In this document: positions 51,429-62,847 of the stretch, piece after piece
Numbering within the stretch: position 1 is the stretch's first letter
How the letters are laid out: each line of letters begins with the position of its first letter
Source of the DNA: Bacillota bacterium
GTDB taxonomy: Bacteria > Bacillota > Bacilli > Alicyclobacillales > SLC66
Assembly (NCBI GenBank): GCA_021821055.1
Contig: JAKACX010000002.1
Coordinates: 40,636-104,635 of the forward strand
Direction of reading: 5' to 3'
DNA length: 64,000 nucleotides
The notes under the pieces: generated by a model
The model's input: the letters and a program-made list of their open reading frames with translations, nothing else
What the model was told of the DNA's origin: nothing
Databases searched by the model: none
Position numbers and translations under genes: made by a program

Positions 51429-52055
51429 TCACTCCGCGAGCATTCGCTCGACGCCCCGGTCGGTGAACGGATGGTAGGCGACGGTGCGCAACAGGTCCCA
51501 GCGGCACAGCACGGCGTCAACGCCGATTTTCACGAGCCGTTCCAGTTCGGCGACATCGCCCGGATCGTCGACCCACACTTCCGTTGCCAGCCCGTAGCGC
51601 GCGAATGCGCTGCGCATGTCGTCCGCGGCCCGGCACGCATCCAGACCAGCGCGCATGAACCGCCGCGAGGGCACACAGACGGCGCGCGCGCCACAGCGCG
51701 CCGCAGCCATCGCCTGGACCGGGGACGCGACCAACTCCAGAGCCATCGCGATCTTCCCGGACAGGCGCGCCGTCGCCTTGATGCTCTCCAGCGTCACGGG
51801 CGCCAGCAGGACAAAACGCTCCCCCAGCCCGCCAGCCAGGTTCCGCGCCTCATCCGACAGGGACGAGGCGTCCAGTTCATCGCTTTGCGCGCACACGGTG
51901 TTAAAGGAGAACTCCGACAGTTCAGCCACGAGAGCGGGGTAGTCGCGCCCGGTTGCAACGACCTCCGCGCGCGGCACGACCAACCCCTGCACAAAGCCGA
52001 GACCCGCCGCCCGCTCCGCCTCCTGCGACCGATGCGTTGCCAGGTAGAACTTCAT
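51429..52055 (-). CDS. Transaldolase/fructose-6-phosphate aldolase (TalC)-like protein, catalytic Lys apparently absent
   Basis: MKFYLATHRSQEAERAAGLGFVQGLVV...; RFVLLAPVTLESIKATARLSGKIAMALELVASPVQAMAAARCGARAVCVP. Confidence 0.75.
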   Translation of the reverse strand: MKFYLATHRSQEAERAAGLGFVQGLVVPRAEVVATGRDYPALVAELSEFSFNTVCAQSDELDASSLSDEARNLAGGLGERFVLLAPVTLESIKATARLSGKIAMALELVASPVQAMAAARCGARAVCVPSRRFMRAGLDACRAADDMRSAFARYGLATEVWVDDPGDVAELERLVKIGVDAVLCRWDLLRTVAYHPFTDRGVERMLAE

Positions 52056-52059
52056 GGCG

Positions 52060-52947
52060 TCACACTGTTGTTCGGGGCGCAAAACCGCGCTGGCCGTTGT
52101 TTGCGCCGGAACCAAACAGCCGGATCTTGGCGCGCACCGCATTCTTGATCGCTTCCCGGCCAGGTCCCAGGTACTTGCGGGGATCGTACACCTTGGCATC
52201 GTGCAGCAGGATTGCGCGCACCGCATCGGTAAACGCCGACTGGTTCTCCGTGTTGACGTTGATTTTGCTTACTCCGAGGCGGATGGCCTGAAGAATGTCT
52301 TCGTCAGGAATCCCCGTGCCGCCGTGCAGCACGAGCGGGACACCCGTCCGGTCCCGCACCTGCCGGAGGCGGTCAAACGCCAACTCCGGCTTGCCTTCGT
52401 AGTGCCCGTGCGCCGAACCGATCGCCGGCGCCAGAGCGTCCACGCCGGTCTCCCTGACAAACAGCTCCGCTTCCTCCGGACGCACTAAGGAAGCCTCGCG
52501 CGCGTCCACACTGAGGTCGTCCTCGACGCCGCCGATGCGTCCCAGTTCTCCTTCCACGTGCACCCCGACCGAATGGGCCGCCTCGACCACCCTGCGCGTG
52601 AGCGCGATGTTCTCCTCGAGGGGGTGATGAGAGCCGTCGATCATGACAGAAGTCCATCCGTGGCGGATGCACTTCATGACGACGTCAAAACTGCTGCCGT
52701 GGTCGAGATGCAGGATCACCGGAACCTTGGATTTCTCTGCCGCCACACGTGCGATCGCAGCCATATAATCCATGCCCATATATTTGATGGCGCCTTCCGA
52801 AGCGCCGAGGATAACCGGCGAATCCTCCTCGCCCGCCACCTCGACGATCGCCTGCGTCCATTCCAGGTTATTGATATTGAACTGGCCGACCGCGTAGTTG
52901 TTGCGCAGGCCGTCTTGCAGCACATCCTTGAACGATCCCACAGACAC
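52060..52947 (-). CDS. fba: Class II fructose-bisphosphate aldolase
   Basis: NNYAVGQFNINNLEWTQAIVE; VILHLDHGSSFD; LVLHGGTGIPDEDI; GTG start. Confidence 0.95.
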   Translation of the reverse strand: MSVGSFKDVLQDGLRNNYAVGQFNINNLEWTQAIVEVAGEEDSPVILGASEGAIKYMGMDYMAAIARVAAEKSKVPVILHLDHGSSFDVVMKCIRHGWTSVMIDGSHHPLEENIALTRRVVEAAHSVGVHVEGELGRIGGVEDDLSVDAREASLVRPEEAELFVRETGVDALAPAIGSAHGHYEGKPELAFDRLRQVRDRTGVPLVLHGGTGIPDEDILQAIRLGVSKINVNTENQSAFTDAVRAILLHDAKVYDPRKYLGPGREAIKNAVRAKIRLFGSGANNGQRGFAPRTTV

Positions 52948-52984
52948 TATCGTCCCATCCCCTCTGTGATCTTGCCCCATCATA

Positions 52985-53806
52985 TCACGGCCGCCGTGAA
53001 ATCCCAAGAAGCGCGCGCGCCTCGTCCGGCGTCGCCGTCTCGCGCCCAAGCTCGCGCGCCAGGCGCGCCACGCGTTCGACCAGTTCCGCACTGCTCGCGG
53101 CCAGGCGCCCCCGCTGGTAGTAGATGTTGTCCTCGAGGCCGACGCGCGCGTGTCCGCCGAGCACGATGGCGCAGACCGCCATCGGCAGCTGCGCCCGGCC
53201 CACGCCAGCCGCGGTCCATGTGCAGCCGGGCGGCAGGCAGTCGACCGCATGCTGCAGATGGCGCAACTCGCCCGGCATGCCGCCCGGAACCCCCAGCACG
53301 AAGTCAAAGTGCGCCGGGAGGCGCAGCAGGCCTTCGCGCGCCAGGCGGACAGCCGCGGCGACCATGCCCGCCTCGAACACCTCGATCTCGGGCACGACGC
53401 CGTACTCCTGCATGCGCTGCGCAAACCGCGCCACATCCGCGGGGTGGTTCACAAACACCCCGTCGCCGAAATTCACGCTGCCCACCGACAAAGTCGCCAT
53501 CTCCGGCGCCAGTTCAATCACGGCCGACCGCTCCTGCGCCGACATGCCCACCGCGCCTCCAGTCGACACCTGCACAATCACGTCGCACCGCGCCGCCACA
53601 GCGTCGATGATCCTGGCGTACACCGCCTTGTCCTGTGTCGGCGTTCCATCCTCGCGGCGCGCGTGCACGTGGACGATCGCGGCCCCCGCCGCGTGCGCGT
53701 CGGCCGCCGCCTGCGCAATCTCGTCCGGCGTGTATGGCACCGCCGGAGACTGCGCCCGCATCACCTCCGCGCCGTTCACGGCAGCGGTGATGATCAGTCT
53801 GTCCAT
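52985..53806 (-). CDS. kce: BKACE (DUF849) family, 3-keto-5-aminohexanoate cleavage enzyme-like
   Basis: MDRLIITAAVNGAEV; AGAAIVHVHARREDGTPTQD; HARVGLEDNIYYQRG. Confidence 0.88.
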   Translation of the reverse strand: MDRLIITAAVNGAEVMRAQSPAVPYTPDEIAQAAADAHAAGAAIVHVHARREDGTPTQDKAVYARIIDAVAARCDVIVQVSTGGAVGMSAQERSAVIELAPEMATLSVGSVNFGDGVFVNHPADVARFAQRMQEYGVVPEIEVFEAGMVAAAVRLAREGLLRLPAHFDFVLGVPGGMPGELRHLQHAVDCLPPGCTWTAAGVGRAQLPMAVCAIVLGGHARVGLEDNIYYQRGRLAASSAELVERVARLARELGRETATPDEARALLGISRRP

Positions 53807-53881
53807 GGGGTGACTCCTCCTCTGGCGAAGAGATGCCCGGCAGGCCCGTCTCCCGAACCCCGATCTTTCCCGCGTCAATCG

Positions 53882-54325
53882 TCAGTCGTCAATCGTCACC
53901 TGCGGGGCATCCCCCGAAGTCGGAAACGCCGACTGCCGCTCTTTCGGCACAACGCAGGTGCCGACCGCTCTCGCGACCAGTTCAGGAGGCGACACCACCT
54001 TCGCCGCGGACGGCCGCGCCGGGTCCGTCCCGCCCTCGATGACCTTGTGGGCCGCAAACTCCATCCTGCGCGAGGTGGCGCCCACGCGCAGGATGCGACC
54101 GGTCACCTCCAGATAATCGCCAGCGTACACCGGGGCCGTGAAGACCACTTCTTCGTACGCCACAAACAGTCCCTCATCGCCGTCGTGACGGATGAGCAAC
54201 TCGGTCGCCACATCGCCAAACAGCTGCACGACCTTCGCGCCGTCGACGAGACCGCCGCCATAGTGCGCGTCCTGCCCGCCCATGCGAAGCCTGATCAGCG
54301 CGACCGGTCCAGCGTCACCCCACAT
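53882..54325 (-). CDS. kal: 3-aminobutyryl-CoA ammonia-lyase-like (hotdog fold)
   Basis: [65 protein letters not shown]...[10 protein letters not shown]. Confidence 0.85.
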   Translation of the reverse strand: MWGDAGPVALIRLRMGGQDAHYGGGLVDGAKVVQLFGDVATELLIRHDGDEGLFVAYEEVVFTAPVYAGDYLEVTGRILRVGATSRRMEFAAHKVIEGGTDPARPSAAKVVSPPELVARAVGTCVVPKERQSAFPTSGDAPQVTIDD

Positions 54326-54704
54326 CGCTCTCGGGCCCCAGTACGCGCACGATATAGCGGCGGAGTTCATCAATGTCGAACGGTTTCGTGAAGTGGCCGA
54401 GCGCTCCGAGCACGGCCGCCTCCCGCACCAGGTCGAGTTCGCCGTACGCTGTCATCATGACGACCCTCTGCTCCGGGACAATCTTGCGCATGGCCGTGAG
54501 AATCTCCAGTCCGTCCATTCCCGGGATCTTCATGTCGAGCAAAACGAGGTCCGGCCCGTGCGCCTGGACCAGCGCCAACGCCTCGCCCCCGTTGGCCGCG
54601 GCGTACACGTTGTATCCCTCCCGTTCAAGAACCTCCTGCAGCAGCATCCGGATGCCAAACTGGTCGTCGATCACAAGAATTGTCCTTGCCAAGGGCGCAA
54701 GCAC
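54315..54704 (-). CDS. spo0F: Response regulator Spo0F-like
   Basis: [53 protein letters not shown]; receiver only; next to pyrG. Confidence 0.9.
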   Translation of the reverse strand: MLAPLARTILVIDDQFGIRMLLQEVLEREGYNVYAAANGGEALALVQAHGPDLVLLDMKIPGMDGLEILTAMRKIVPEQRVVMMTAYGELDLVREAAVLGALGHFTKPFDIDELRRYIVRVLGPESDVG

Positions 54705-54714
54705 ACCCCTTCCA

Positions 54715-54730
54715 CAGTTGTCGACAACTG
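54715..54730. promoter_or_regulatory. Perfect 16-bp palindrome with 0A-box-like cores upstream of spo0F
   Basis: CAGTTGTCGACAACTG. Confidence 0.55.
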
Positions 54731-54769
54731 ACCGTCCGCATTGACGCTCACATGGCTTCATGTTCCCGT

Positions 54770-56422
<1,653 letters not shown>

Positions 56423-56570
56423 TCAATAACAGCGCAAAATAAACATCCTGCAACATCACAAAATAAACGTCCTGGCCAGCCATCACCAGAACGCGCCGCT
56501 GCGATCTATTGAAATCACCAGCCTATCGTACAGACAAGCCATCCACCCTGTCAAGGCCGCGGGCCAGGTG

Positions 56571-57098
56571 CTAGATTTCGTCGCCGTCCTCTTCCTCTTC
56601 GAAGGTCTCCTCTTCGACGGCGTCTTCTTCCAGGAACTCGGCGGCGTCGTCATCGTCGTCGGCGGCCAGTTCATCCTCAAACGGCGCCTCCTCTTCCTCG
56701 ACAAACGGCGAATCGTCAAGGGCGGTGACGTCGTCCTCCAGATCAATGGCGCCGTCCAGCGCATCGTCCTCATCCAGTTCCGCCTCGTCACGGCGCACAA
56801 AACGCTTGCCAGCCCCGCGTTCCATGGTGCGCTCCACCGGGTACCAGCGCCGCAGACCCCAGATGTTCTCGCCGACGCAGACAAAGCGGCCGTCGATATT
56901 GATGTCCGTGTACAGCCGCGCGATCGATTCCTGGACGTCGTCCTCGGACATGCCCCGCAACTCCGCCACTTTTTTCATCAGGTCGCGATAGTAGAACGTC
57001 TCGTTGGCGCTGCGCAAAACCTCGTACGCGATCTCCACCATCGGAATCTCTCGCAGTTCTTCCTTCGATCGACTTCCCAAACGCAGTTCTCCAGCCAT
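56571..57098 (-). CDS. rpoE: DNA-directed RNA polymerase subunit delta
   Basis: MVEIAYEVLRSANETFYYRDLMKKVAELRGMSEDDVQESIARLYTDINIDGRFVCVGENIWGLRRWYP plus acidic tail. Confidence 0.95.
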   Translation of the reverse strand: MAGELRLGSRSKEELREIPMVEIAYEVLRSANETFYYRDLMKKVAELRGMSEDDVQESIARLYTDINIDGRFVCVGENIWGLRRWYPVERTMERGAGKRFVRRDEAELDEDDALDGAIDLEDDVTALDDSPFVEEEEAPFEDELAADDDDDAAEFLEEDAVEEETFEEEEDGDEI

Positions 57099-57255
57099 GT
57101 GGAACCCCCTAGTCATCTGCGGGTCTGTGGACACGCGCCCGTCGGCATGCTCTGTACCCGGCGCATCTTCATGTGCTATTTAAGCACAGCACCCGCCGCG
57201 CGGCAAGCGTCGCCGCCGCCCGGCGCTGAACGCGCCCGGCGCGCCCCGGGCGCGT

Positions 57256-58239
57256 TCAGCCGTCGTCGCGGCCGTCGGGCGACGGAAGCACCTCATCCGC
57301 CATTTGGGACGCCGCCCGCCACGCCGTGACGCGCCCGCTGCTCACCGCCTGCAGCGCTGTCCGCCACGCGTCGCTCTGAGCGAGGCGCCGGGTCAGGCGC
57401 GCCTCCACGATCGCCAACAACTGCCGTCGCGTCTCCTCGTGCGCCTGTCGCTCGCGCCTGTGCGCCAACTGTCCCGTCGCGCGCAGCCACGCGCCGTGCG
57501 CCGCGATGGCGTCCGCCGCGCCGTCGATCCCGGTCCCCGCCTGGGCGCTGCAAGCGACCACCGGCACATCCCAGCCGCCGTCCCGCGAACTGCGGCGCAC
57601 GGCGAGCATGTGCCGCAGTTCGGCCGCCAGCGCCTCAGCGCCCGGCAGGTCCGCCTTGTTGACCAGGAGAATATCGGCGATCTCCAGGATCCCCGCTTTC
57701 GCGGCCTGGATCCGGTCGCCCGATCCCGGCGTGAGGACCAGAGCAACCGTATCCGCCGCAAACATCACGTCGACCTCTGACTGGCCGACGCCGACGGTCT
57801 CCAGCAGCACCGCATCAAACCCGGCCACCCCCAACACAAGCACCGCCGAGCGCACCGCCCGCGCCAGCCCGCCCGCCGCGCCGCGCGCCGCCAGACTGCG
57901 CACGAACACGCCCGCGTCGAGCGTGTGCCGCATCATGCGCACGCGGTCGCCGAGCAGCGCTCCGCCAGCAAGCGGACTTGACGGATCGACCGCCAGCACG
58001 GCCACCCGTTTCCCGTCTGCGCGCCAGTGCGAGATGAAACGGTCGCAGAGCGAACTCTTCCCGGCCCCGGGCGGCCCCGTGACCCCCACGACCCTGACTG
58101 CGGGCGACACCTCGGGCCAATGCGCCAGCACACCGTCCAGCAGCCCGTCCGCAGCTTCCCCGCCTCCCTGGACGAGCGTCAGCGCCCGCGCCAGCGCGCG
58201 GCGGTCCCCACCACGAATCGCCTCGATCATGCGCCGCAC
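57256..58239 (-). CDS. meaB: MeaB/ArgK family GTPase
   Basis: VVGVTGPPGAGKSSLCDRFI; VLAVDPSSPLAGGALLGDRVRM; ETVGVGQSEVDV; LVNKADLPGA. Confidence 0.92.
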   Translation of the reverse strand: MRRMIEAIRGGDRRALARALTLVQGGGEAADGLLDGVLAHWPEVSPAVRVVGVTGPPGAGKSSLCDRFISHWRADGKRVAVLAVDPSSPLAGGALLGDRVRMMRHTLDAGVFVRSLAARGAAGGLARAVRSAVLVLGVAGFDAVLLETVGVGQSEVDVMFAADTVALVLTPGSGDRIQAAKAGILEIADILLVNKADLPGAEALAAELRHMLAVRRSSRDGGWDVPVVACSAQAGTGIDGAADAIAAHGAWLRATGQLAHRRERQAHEETRRQLLAIVEARLTRRLAQSDAWRTALQAVSSGRVTAWRAASQMADEVLPSPDGRDDG

Positions 58240-58246
58240 CCCGCTC

Positions 58247-59389
58247 TCATTCGGCGAGCACGTGACGTGCGATCACCATGCGCTGCACCTCATTGGTCCC
58301 GCCGTAGATCTGGGTTATTTTGGCGTCGCGCATCATGCGCTCCACGGGACGGTCGCGCATGTAGCCGTACCCGCCCAGAATCTGCACCGCCTCCGTTGTC
58401 ACGCGCATCGCGACGTCCGAGGCCATCACCTTCGCCATGGCGGACGCCCGGGTGTACGGCGCGGCGCGCGCTTCCAGCCAAGCCGCCCTGCGCGTCAACA
58501 GCCTCGCCGCTTCGATCTCCGTCTGCATGTCGGCCAACTTGAACTGCGTCGTCTGAAAGTCGAGGAGCGGCCGATTGAAGTGCGTCCGTCCGCGCGCATG
58601 GGCGAGGGCCTCCTCCAGAGCGCCCTGGGCGATTCCCACGGCAAGCGCCGCGATGCCCGTCCTCCCCCCGTCGAGGGCGGCCAGCGCTATTTTCAGACCC
58701 TCGCCCTCAGCTCCCAGCCGGTTGGCCGCCGGAACCACACAATCCTCGAACACCAACTCCGCCGCCACGGCGGAACGGACGCCCATCTTCCTCTCTGTCT
58801 TGCCAAAACGCAGGCCAGGCATTCCCTTTTCCAGAATGAAAGCCGTCATGCCGCGCGAGCGCTGCGTCGGATCGGTTGCCGCGTACACCACGTAAATGTC
58901 CGCCTCGCCGCCGTTGATCGAGAAGACCTTCGCGCCCTGCAGCAGATAATCGTCCCCGCGCCGCACGGCGGTCGTCTGGATTCCCGCGTCGTCCCCGCCC
59001 GAGTCCGGTTCGGAGAGTCCGTAGGCGCCCAGTTTCTCGCCGCTCGCCAGCGGCGCGAGAAACGCGCGCTTCTGTTCATCCGTCCCAAACCGAAAGACCG
59101 GCCAGGCCACCAGCGACACATGCGTCGACAGCATGATCCCCGTGGCGGCGCAGACGCGCGACAATTCCTCGGTGGCAAGCGCCGAACTGACCGCGTCGCC
59201 CCCCGCGCCGCCGTACTGCCCGGGAAACGGCAGCCCTGCGAAGCCCGCCGCGCCAATCGCCCGAAAAATTGTGGGATCAAAGCGCTCGTCTTCGTCCCTC
59301 GCCGCAGCCGTCGGCGCCACTTCGCGCGCGGCAAACGCGCGCAGGTCCTGCTGCAGCGCCCGCTGTGCGTCCGTCAGGGAAAAATCCAT
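58247..59389 (-). CDS. Acyl-CoA dehydrogenase
   Basis: MDFSLTDAQRALQQDLRAFA; GAYGLSEPDSGGDDAGIQTTA; QILGGYGYMRDRPVERMMRDAKITQIYGGTNEVQRMVIAR. Confidence 0.95.
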   Translation of the reverse strand: MDFSLTDAQRALQQDLRAFAAREVAPTAAARDEDERFDPTIFRAIGAAGFAGLPFPGQYGGAGGDAVSSALATEELSRVCAATGIMLSTHVSLVAWPVFRFGTDEQKRAFLAPLASGEKLGAYGLSEPDSGGDDAGIQTTAVRRGDDYLLQGAKVFSINGGEADIYVVYAATDPTQRSRGMTAFILEKGMPGLRFGKTERKMGVRSAVAAELVFEDCVVPAANRLGAEGEGLKIALAALDGGRTGIAALAVGIAQGALEEALAHARGRTHFNRPLLDFQTTQFKLADMQTEIEAARLLTRRAAWLEARAAPYTRASAMAKVMASDVAMRVTTEAVQILGGYGYMRDRPVERMMRDAKITQIYGGTNEVQRMVIARHVLAE

Positions 59390-59431
59390 CTCCGCCGCTC
59401 CTTTGCCTTGCGCCGCGCACACCTAACCCTG

Positions 59432-60598
59432 TCAGGGCAAACCGCCCCGCTCGAGCGATTTCGCAATGACGATACGCTGGATTTGATTGGTCCCTTCATA
59501 AATCTGCGTCACCTTCGCGTCGCGCATCAGCCGCTCAACCGGGTATTCCCTCGTATAGCCGTAGCCGCCAAACAGTTGCACAGCGTCAGTCGTGACCCGC
59601 ATCGCCGTGTCCGAGGCAAACAGCTTGGCCATCGACGCCTCGGCCGTGCATGGCTGGCCCCGCGAGCGCATACCCGCCGCCCTGTACGTGAGCAGTTGCG
59701 CCGCCTCAATGTCCGTCGCCATCTGCGCCAGCGTCAGGCGCGTCGCCTGAAAGTCGGCGATCGCGCGCCCGAACTGGCGGCGCGTCTTCGTGTATGCGAC
59801 AGCCGCATCGAACGCCGCGCGCGCAATGCCCAAGGCCTGCGCGGCAATCCCGATGCGGCCGCCGTCGAGCTGCGACATCGCGATCTTGAACCCTTCGCCC
59901 TCCGCCCCGAGACGCTGGGCCGGTGCCAGGCGGACGTCGGCAAATTCAAGCGCCGCCGTCGGCGACCCGTGCAGACCCATCTTCTCCTCGCGCCGGCCGA
60001 CCGCGAAACCTGGGGTGCCCTGCTCCACGAGAAACGCGGTCACGCCGTGCGCGCCGCGCTCCGGGTGAGTGACCGCAAACACCGTGTAGACATCGGCCAC
60101 ACCGCCGTTTGTGATGAACGCCTTGCTGCCGTTTAGCACGTAGCCGTCGCCGTCCCGCACCGCTCGCGTCCGTATGGCGCGCGCGTCCGATCCGGCGTCC
60201 GGCTCGGTGAGCGCAAAGGCGCCGATCCACTCGCCCGTCGCCAGCCGCTCCACGTACCGTCGTTTTTGGTCGTCTGTCCCGAACATCACGATCGGCAGGG
60301 TCGCAACCCCGGTGTGCACCGCCAGGATCACCCCGATGGCCGCGCTCTGGTAGGACACCTCTTCAATCGCGAGGATATAGGACAGGTAGTCCGCGCCAAC
60401 CCCGCCCCACTCTTCTGGCACCGGCAATCCGAGGATTCCCAGATCGCCCATGCGCCTGATGACGTCGCGCGGAAACTCGTCCCGCTCGTCCGTCTCGCGT
60501 GCGCGGGGCGCGATGACATCGCGCGCGAAGTCCCGCACAGTGCGGCGCATCGCCTCCTGTTCCGCCGTCAGCGCAAGATCCACGGACGCCACTCCCAT
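59432..60598 (-). CDS. Acyl-CoA dehydrogenase
   Basis: GAFALTEPDAGSDARAIRT; QLFGGYGYTREYPVERLMRDAKVTQIYEGTNQIQRIVIAK. Confidence 0.95.
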   Translation of the reverse strand: MGVASVDLALTAEQEAMRRTVRDFARDVIAPRARETDERDEFPRDVIRRMGDLGILGLPVPEEWGGVGADYLSYILAIEEVSYQSAAIGVILAVHTGVATLPIVMFGTDDQKRRYVERLATGEWIGAFALTEPDAGSDARAIRTRAVRDGDGYVLNGSKAFITNGGVADVYTVFAVTHPERGAHGVTAFLVEQGTPGFAVGRREEKMGLHGSPTAALEFADVRLAPAQRLGAEGEGFKIAMSQLDGGRIGIAAQALGIARAAFDAAVAYTKTRRQFGRAIADFQATRLTLAQMATDIEAAQLLTYRAAGMRSRGQPCTAEASMAKLFASDTAMRVTTDAVQLFGGYGYTREYPVERLMRDAKVTQIYEGTNQIQRIVIAKSLERGGLP

Positions 60599-60705
60599 CG
60601 TTCGTTCGGACACAGGCGGCGCATGCGCCGCCGTGCGCCTGCCCTGACTCGGATTGTCGCATCTTCCGGGCGAACACGGGACACGCGACAGAGCCCGCGC
60701 CACTC

Positions 60706-61563
60706 TCACGTGTATGGATAGAAGCCGCGTCCCGTCTTTCGGCCCAGCCAGCCCGCCGCCACGTAGCTGCGCAGCAGCGGACAGGGACGGTACTTCGAGT
60801 CCCCGAATCCCTTGTGCAACACTTCCATAATGTAAAGGCAGGTGTCCAGCCCGATCAGGTCCGCCAGCCGCAGCGGCCCCATCGGGTGGTTCATGCCGAG
60901 TTTCATGACGCCGTCGATCGTTTCGGCGTCCGCCACTCCGTCTTGCAGTGCGAAGACCGCCTCGTTGATCATCGGCATCAGGACGCGGTTCGCCACAAAG
61001 CCGGGGAAATCCCTGACGGACAGGGGCGTCTTCGACAGTTCACGCACAAATTCGACCGTGCGCGCGTGCGCGTCGTCCGACGTCTGCAGCCCGCGGATCA
61101 CTTCCACGAGCTCCATCACCGGCACAGGATTCATGAAGTGCATGCCGATCACGCGCTCGGGCCGCCTGGCGGCGCCGGCCAGTTCAGTGATCGACAGCGA
61201 CGACGTGTTGGACGCCAGGATGCACGATTCCGGCGCGAGCGCGTCAACAGCGCGAAAGATCCCGAGCTTGACTGAGAGTTGTTCCGTCGCCGCCTCGATG
61301 ACGAAATCCGCCTCTTGGGCTGCGGAGAGTTCGGTCGACAACGCGATGCGGGCCTCGGCCGCGGCGGCGTCCGTCTCCGTCATGCCGCCGCGCCGGACCA
61401 GCCGCTGCAGGCCGTCGCGCACCGCCTGCAGGCCGCGCTCCAGAAAGGCGGCGTCCACATCCTGCAGCGTCACGCCGCAGCCGGCCTGCGCCGCAACCTG
61501 CGCGATCCCGCTGCCCATCTGCCCCGCCCCGATCACCAGAACACGCCTCGCCGCCACACGCAT
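60706..61563 (-). CDS. hbd: 3-hydroxybutyryl-CoA dehydrogenase
   Basis: VLVIGAGQMGSGIAQVAAQAG; GMHFMNPVPVMELVEVIRG; LGMNHPMGPLRLADLIGLD. Confidence 0.94.
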   Translation of the reverse strand: MRVAARRVLVIGAGQMGSGIAQVAAQAGCGVTLQDVDAAFLERGLQAVRDGLQRLVRRGGMTETDAAAAEARIALSTELSAAQEADFVIEAATEQLSVKLGIFRAVDALAPESCILASNTSSLSITELAGAARRPERVIGMHFMNPVPVMELVEVIRGLQTSDDAHARTVEFVRELSKTPLSVRDFPGFVANRVLMPMINEAVFALQDGVADAETIDGVMKLGMNHPMGPLRLADLIGLDTCLYIMEVLHKGFGDSKYRPCPLLRSYVAAGWLGRKTGRGFYPYT

Positions 61564-61640
61564 CCCCCTATTCTCCCCGCCCGACACATGCGCGGGCGCA
61601 TCGCATCCCCCATCTGCCGGGCATCATCACATCATCGAGG

Positions 61641-61655
61641 CCGCACATGGCGGTC
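61641..61655 (+). repeat. Short copy of dispersed motif next to thiolase stop
   Basis: CCGCACATGGCGGTC, same core as other family copies. Confidence 0.5.
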
Positions 61656-62840
61656 CTAGACCTCCACCAGCACCGCGTCGCCCTGCGCCGCGCCGCTGCA
61701 GATGGCGGCGACGCCCTTGCCGCCCCCGCGCCGGCGCAGCTCGAAGATCAGCGTCATGAGAATACGCGCGCCGCTGGCGCCGATCGGGTGACCGTAGGCG
61801 ATCGCGCCGCCGTTCACATTGACCAGTTCCGCGTCCCAGCCGGCGATCTGCTGACTGACAAGCGGCACCGCCGCAAACGCTTCGTTGACCTCGAACAGCC
61901 GCACGTCCGCGAGCCTTGTGCCCGTCTTCTCCATCAGGCGCAGCACCGCCAGCCCCGGCGTGGTCGCGAGGTAACTCGCCTCCGCTCCCACCTCCGCGTG
62001 GCCGATGATGGTGGCCAAGGGCGTCCGCCCCTCCCGTTTTGCGCGCTCCTCGCTCATCAGCACCAGCACGGCGGCGCCGTCGTTCAACCCCGGCGCATTG
62101 CCCGCCGTGACCGTCCCGCCTGCGCCCGTCAGCGGAGCGAGCTTGGCGAGCCGCTCGAGGCTCGTGTCCGGCCGTGGGGCTTCGTCGCGGTCGACCACGA
62201 CCGTCTCGCCCTTTTTCCCCTTCACTTCGACAGGAGTCAGTTCATCCGCCAGCCGCCCCTCCGCAAACGCCGCCACCGCCTTCTGGTGCGAGCGCAGCGC
62301 AAAGGCGTCCTGCGCCTCCCGCGTCAGCGCGTATTCCCGCGCCACCGAGTCGCCGTGCACGAACATCGGAACCTCGTGAAACGCGCAGCGCAGGCCGTCG
62401 TACTGCATCAGGTCGAGAAATGGCGCATCCCCCATGCGCAGGCCGAAACGCGCGCCCTGCACCGCGAACGGCGCCTGCGACATGCTCTCCATGCCGCCCG
62501 CCGCAATCGCGTGCGCGTCGCCGGCGCGGATGATCTGGTCCGCCAGCGTCACCGCCCGCAACCCGGACGCGCACACCTTGTTCACGGTTTCCGTCGGCGT
62601 CTCCCACGGCAGTCCCGCGCGCCGCGCCGCCTGGCGCGACGGGATCTGGCCCGCGCCCCCTTGCAGGACCATCCCGAGTATGACCTCATCCACCTGCTCC
62701 GGCAAAAGCTCCGCCCGCGCGAGCGCAGCGCGCAGCGCCGTCGCCCCGAGCTCCACCGCCGGCTGCGCCGACATTGCCCCGCCCAGCTTGCCAAACGGCG
62801 TGCGCGCCGCACTCACCACAACCGTCCTCATCCCGGCCAC
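61656..62840 (-). CDS. Acetyl-CoA acetyltransferase (thiolase)
   Basis: [54 protein letters not shown]. Confidence 0.95.
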   Translation of the reverse strand: MAGMRTVVVSAARTPFGKLGGAMSAQPAVELGATALRAALARAELLPEQVDEVILGMVLQGGAGQIPSRQAARRAGLPWETPTETVNKVCASGLRAVTLADQIIRAGDAHAIAAGGMESMSQAPFAVQGARFGLRMGDAPFLDLMQYDGLRCAFHEVPMFVHGDSVAREYALTREAQDAFALRSHQKAVAAFAEGRLADELTPVEVKGKKGETVVVDRDEAPRPDTSLERLAKLAPLTGAGGTVTAGNAPGLNDGAAVLVLMSEERAKREGRTPLATIIGHAEVGAEASYLATTPGLAVLRLMEKTGTRLADVRLFEVNEAFAAVPLVSQQIAGWDAELVNVNGGAIAYGHPIGASGARILMTLIFELRRRGGGKGVAAICSGAAQGDAVLVEV

Positions 62841-62847
62841 CCCCGCT

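Noticed and set aside
52060-53436. 458-aa minus ORF as extended aldolase
   Set aside because: The N-terminal extension overlaps kce in another frame; aldolase starts at GTG 52947.
57506-60136. 876-aa plus-strand ORF antisense to meaB and the acyl-CoA dehydrogenases
   Set aside because: Arg/Pro/Ala-rich shadow frame typical of high-GC antisense; the minus-strand genes are clearly real.
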